Assembly: GCA_026826555.1 (NCBI GenBank)
Contig: JAKSZT010020895.1
Location: forward strand, 510,053-574,052
Reading direction: 5' to 3'
DNA length: 64,000 nt
DNA from: Tolypeutes matacus
Lineage: Eukaryota; Chordata; Mammalia; Cingulata; Chlamyphoridae
Shown one piece after another: positions 60,400 to 64,000 of the stretch. The position numbers and the translations under genes were made by a program. The stretch's first letter is position 1. The number at the start of each line of letters is the position of its first letter. The notes under the pieces were generated by a model. That model had not been told where the DNA came from, made no database searches, and worked only from the letters and a program-made list of their open reading frames with translations.

Positions 60400-60580
60400 G
60401 AAGAAGAAGCTGGTATATTATGGTACATCAATGAATCATAATGTATTTGTCTTTCTGTGACTTGTTTAGTTCACTTACTATAAATATTTTCAAGGTTCCT
60501 CTATGTTTAGCATTCATCAGAAATGTTTTCCTTTTATGGATGTATAAAATTCCATTGTCAGTACAAAAAATATATTAATG
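60400..60580 (-). mobile_element. Short L1 3' fragment, antisense
   Basis: GTGACTTGTTTAGTTCACTTA, TCAAGGTTCCTCTATG and TTTTATGGATGTATAAAATTC are antisense words from the end of L1 ORF2 and its 3' UTR. Confidence 0.55.
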
Positions 60581-60919
60581 AGCATGTATAAAAATTTAAG
60601 GTGAGAAAATAATAATATAATGGGGAAGGATGGAGATATTTATGCTAGTAGAGTTTGTATACTAATGAAGCTAAGTTGGTACTAGATAAATTAGATTATT
60701 AGTTAAGATGCTAATTGTAATTACAAAAGTAACATCTAAGAAAATAATTAGAAAATTGAGAGGAAAATAATCAAATTAGTACACTAAATTAAAGCAAATG
60801 AATACAAAAAAAAAAAGGGCAGTAATGGAATAATTGAGGAACAGAAACTAAAAAGACATAGAAAGCAAATGGCTAAATGGCAGAAGTGAATTCTTCTAAA
60901 ATGAAAAAAAAACTTACAT

Positions 60920-61880
60920 CATGAATGAAAATAGTTTCAAACTATATATCTGATAAGAGATTAATATCCACAATATAAAAAGAACTCCTACAACTCATCT
61001 ACAAAAAAGTAAACTACCCAATTAAAAAATGCACCAATGATTTGAATAGACATTTCTTCAAAGAAGATAATCAAAAGGCCAATAAGTACATGAAAAGAAG
61101 TTCAATATCATTAGTCATTAGAAAAATGCCTTTTAAAACTACATGAGATACTAATTCACAACCACTAGAATGAATAAAAATCTGATTTAAAAACCCCTGA
61201 AAACAGCATTTGTTGATGATGAGTAGAAAAAGAACCTTCCTACATTGTCGGTGGGAACTTAGAATGGTACAGCCACTGTGGAAAACAGTTTGGTGGTTCC
61301 TTAGAGAGTTCATTATAGAATTACCATATACCCTGGCAATTCAACTTTCCTGGTATATGCCAAGAAGAACTCTGAGCAGAGAATCAGACAGATATTTGTA
61401 CACCAGTGTTCACCGCAGCATTATTCTCAATAGCCAAAAGGTGGAAGCAACCAAGTGTCCATCAACAGATAAATGGACAAAGAATTGTGGTACAACCATA
61501 TATTGGATATTATTTAGCTAATAAAAGTTGTGAAGTGCTGTTACATGTTAAAACATGGATGAATCTCGAAGATATCATGTTGAGTGAAATAAGCCAGACA
61601 TAAAAGGATAAATATATGATTTCTCTTATATGACATACTTAGATAAGCAAAAACTTAGAGACAGAGAGTAGACTGATGGATACCAGGGGAAGGTAGGGGG
61701 AGGAATAAAGAATAATTGCTAAATGAGTATCAGTTTTTGTCCTAGATGATAAAAAATAGTTTGTAAACAGATAATTGTGAAAGTTACATAGAATTGTTGA
61801 TGTACTTAATGTCAAAAAAGTGTCCACTTAGCATGATTAAAATGATTTTTATATTATGTATGTTTTACTGCAGTTTAAAA
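60920..61880 (+). mobile_element. L1 ORF2 C-terminal fragment, plus strand
   Basis: 60950-61200 is late ORF2 (ATTAATATCCACAATATAAAAAG, AAAAATGCACCAATGATTTG). 61210-61521 encodes VQPLWKTVWWFLREFIIELP followed by an altered LLGIYPEE block. The 3' end has GGTGGAAGCAACCAAGTGTCC, CATGTTGAGTGAAATAAGCC and a degraded A-rich tail near 61870. Confidence 0.85.
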
Positions 61881-62349
61881 AAAATTGTTTAAAAAAACAG
61901 CTGAAGAAACAAATTCATAACTTTGAAAATATAATTAACAAAATTTAAATCATGATAAATATAGATTACTGCACCCCCATTAGTCCCAAATTCATATGGA
62001 ATATTCACAAAGTTGACCAGAAACTGAACATAAGGTAAATTCCAACCAATTTTGCATGATTAAATACTTACTGAGAATGTGCTTTAATCATAATGACATT
62101 AAGCAATAATTAATAATAGATTAACAACTAGAAAAACAATAAAAGGCTAGAGAAAAAGTAGTATATTTCTAAGTAGATGTTTGGTCAAATCAGGAATCCC
62201 AAAACACATTAGAGAAAAACTTGAACTACATGATAATTAAAATGGTAACACATCAAAATTTTAAGATGCCTGCTAAAACTGCATTTAGAGAAAATTTATA
62301 TTATTAAACATATATCTATTAAAGACAAAAGGGCAAAATTAAATGCCAA

Positions 62350-62515
62350 TTTGGTGCTGTCCAATGGAACTTTCTGGTGGGATAGACATAACTGTCTTGA
62401 CTAATAAAGTAGCCACTGGGCACATGAAGTTGTTGAGCGCTTGAAATGTGGCTAGCGCAAACATGGAACTGATTATTTACTTTTAATTATTTTAAATTTA
62501 TATTGTCTTTTGTAA
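62350..62515 (+). mobile_element. MER5A-like hAT DNA transposon remnant
   Basis: GGTGCTGTCCAATGGAACTTT, GTAGCCACTGGGCACATGAAG, GAGCGCTTGAAATGTGGCTAG and TTATTTACTTTTAATTATTTT follow the order and wording of MER5A, a non-autonomous hAT-Charlie element spread before the eutherian radiation. It is non-coding. Confidence 0.82.
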
Positions 62516-62639
62516 TCACTGGCAATCACATGGAGAGCACAGATATATGTAATCTTATGAACAGTCTACCAAAAAGGATCAAGTTACGTCCAAATAATTT
62601 TGATGTAGAAATTATTGAGGTAAATTTAAGTACAGGAAA

Positions 62640-62830
62640 TTCACAATTTGGGACATATAGTTTGATGAACTTTGGCAAACATATGTAGTCATGTAACTAC
62701 CACCATAATAAAATATTTCCATCAAACTAAAAATTCCCACATCATACCTTGTATTCAATCCCTTCACTTTATCCTCAGTCCCTGATCAAACTTCTGTCCT
62801 TATAGTTTTAGATTCTTTTATTCACCAGAC
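62640..62830 (+). mobile_element. Ancient L1 3' UTR-like fragment
   Basis: TGATGAACTTTGGCAAACATATG, CATGTAACTACCACCATAATA and ATTTCCATCAAACTAAAAATTC resemble the old-L1 3' UTR wording. Orientation uncertain. Confidence 0.45.
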
Positions 62831-62839
62831 ATTGGATTG

Positions 62840-64000
62840 GTGTTCTTTACCATTTGGTACATTAACACAAAACTGTATTTAATAGATGAAACTCAGTGCA
62901 CTTGAAGAATCAAACAGTTCCCACCAAAAAGCCATCAAATTCTCACTTTAAAATAGTTTACAATAAAGTTTAAACAACTTTTATTGCTTATGTGAAGCCA
63001 GGCAATGTTTGCTATTGGTATAAGCAAGCTGGGAAAATTTCAATGTTGCCTCAAGACTGTGAAACAGCTAATGCTACCGTTAAATAAGTCAATGTCCTCT
63101 CTATCATTAATGATATGTTTCTGGGATAATTTTATTTCAGGTTTTATTTAAAGTGGATTACAGTGGTATATGCTATTCATTGCAAGTAATGAGCCCTTTG
63201 GTACAATGGATCCAGAGAAGAAATTTACTTTGATTACTTTTAAGAAAATTTTTGTTTGTTTTAGGAGAATCCCTTGAGACTGTGGTAATTGGAAGATGAT
63301 AAAATTACAGCATTTTGTAAGTGTACAGTTGATAATGTTATATTTTGATACTTGAAAAACTTGCTTACCTTTCATCAAAAGATTTCTTGGTTTTTTGTTT
63401 CCAATATGTTATTTTATAGTTATTAATTTATTTTAAGAATACATATTTAGGTTTTGAATGATAACAATCACAATTGCATAGCATTTCATGGAGGTTATTA
63501 AGAATGAAATTTCACAAAATGCAGTTTATCTGGCATGGAAGATTGATGTCCTTTGAAATTATTAATACCTGACTCAGAAGCTTTATTTTGAGAAAGGATT
63601 TGAGGGAAATGGAAAATCTATATAGAAGCAAAATATATACACATTTTTTCTTCCTGTAAGAAAAAACACTGGTAATCAATACCCCTGCCACAATGATAAA
63701 ATATGGTCTGAAAAGTAGCACCCTCATTAATTATATTAGAAAACACAAGCACACTCAGGTGAAGAATAGACACAGTAGATGTAAAGAAGGTAAGTCAACC
63801 ATAAGTTTAACTTTACTTCAAAATCAGAAGTTAAAGCAAATGACCCAGAAGTCAAATCCAGGGACTTTAATTTGACTACTGAATTTTAATATTTTATAAA
63901 TCTTTTTTTTTAATGAAGAGTAGTTTTACAGTAATGTATATAATAGGTGATACCATATATTTTTCATTTATTGTTGCATCTATATTTCGTATTCTTTCAA
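62840..64000. other. AT-rich DNA to window end, no feature
   Basis: No gene, transposon or RNA signature recognised. Confidence 0.5.

Noticed and set aside
1..64000. CRISPR arrays, bacterial operons, phage or plasmid features
   Set aside because: None seen. The sequence is mammalian, with LINEs, SINEs, LTRs and an olfactory receptor pseudogene.

Overview
This is AT-rich, gene-poor mammalian DNA, most likely from a xenarthran and probably an armadillo. The basis is a set of tRNA-derived SINEs of the type I associate with armadillo (heads reading roughly GGGAAGCGGCTGTGGCTC, with box A and box B and sometimes dimeric) together with many LINE-1 copies. No intact protein-coding gene is visible. 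The only host gene recognised is a broken olfactory receptor (OR6C-like) on the minus strand. Family names below come from motif recognition, not from a database search.

Layout. 1-7264 is one copy (A) of a divergent segmental duplication whose other copy (A') lies at about 44000-54693 in the same orientation. The copies differ by SINE and LINE insertions and a roughly 3 kb deletion, which orders those events in time. 7265-12790 is a 5'-truncated plus-strand L1. 12790-16850 is mostly unique DNA with one SINE. 16855-18500 is an old L1-type repeat with an LTR-like element inside it. 18574-26785 is a long minus-strand L1 with recognisable ORF1, ORF2 and a roughly 2.3 kb 5' UTR holding a two-unit tandem repeat. 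It sits in an older L1 (26798-27330). 27360-29240 is AT-rich sequence with no feature seen.

29243-36528 is the olfactory receptor pseudogene. Its last 20 or so codons (29243-29313) are separated from the rest (35653-36528) by a plus-strand L1 flanked by a near-identical 13-bp target-site duplication. That L1 itself received a retrocopy of a polyadenylated transcript (33927-34907) and a short LINE tail (31727-31840). 36560-38772 is another L1 with its 5' UTR joined directly to the 3' part of ORF2. It carries a 1-kb composite retro-insertion with its own duplication.

39198-42060 is a degenerate class I (gammaretrovirus-like) endogenous retrovirus with 5' LTR, gag and the start of pro. A lone LTR of the same family lies at 49464-50162, and the 3' end of its duplicate is at 4088-4200. 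42490-42955 is another LTR-like element. 54700-64000 holds L1 3'-end fragments, ancient LTR-like repeats, a MER5A-like DNA transposon (about 62350-62515) and unique sequence. All reading frames seen are transposon remnants or the receptor pseudogene. The interest lies in nested insertions, target-site duplications and the paired duplicons.
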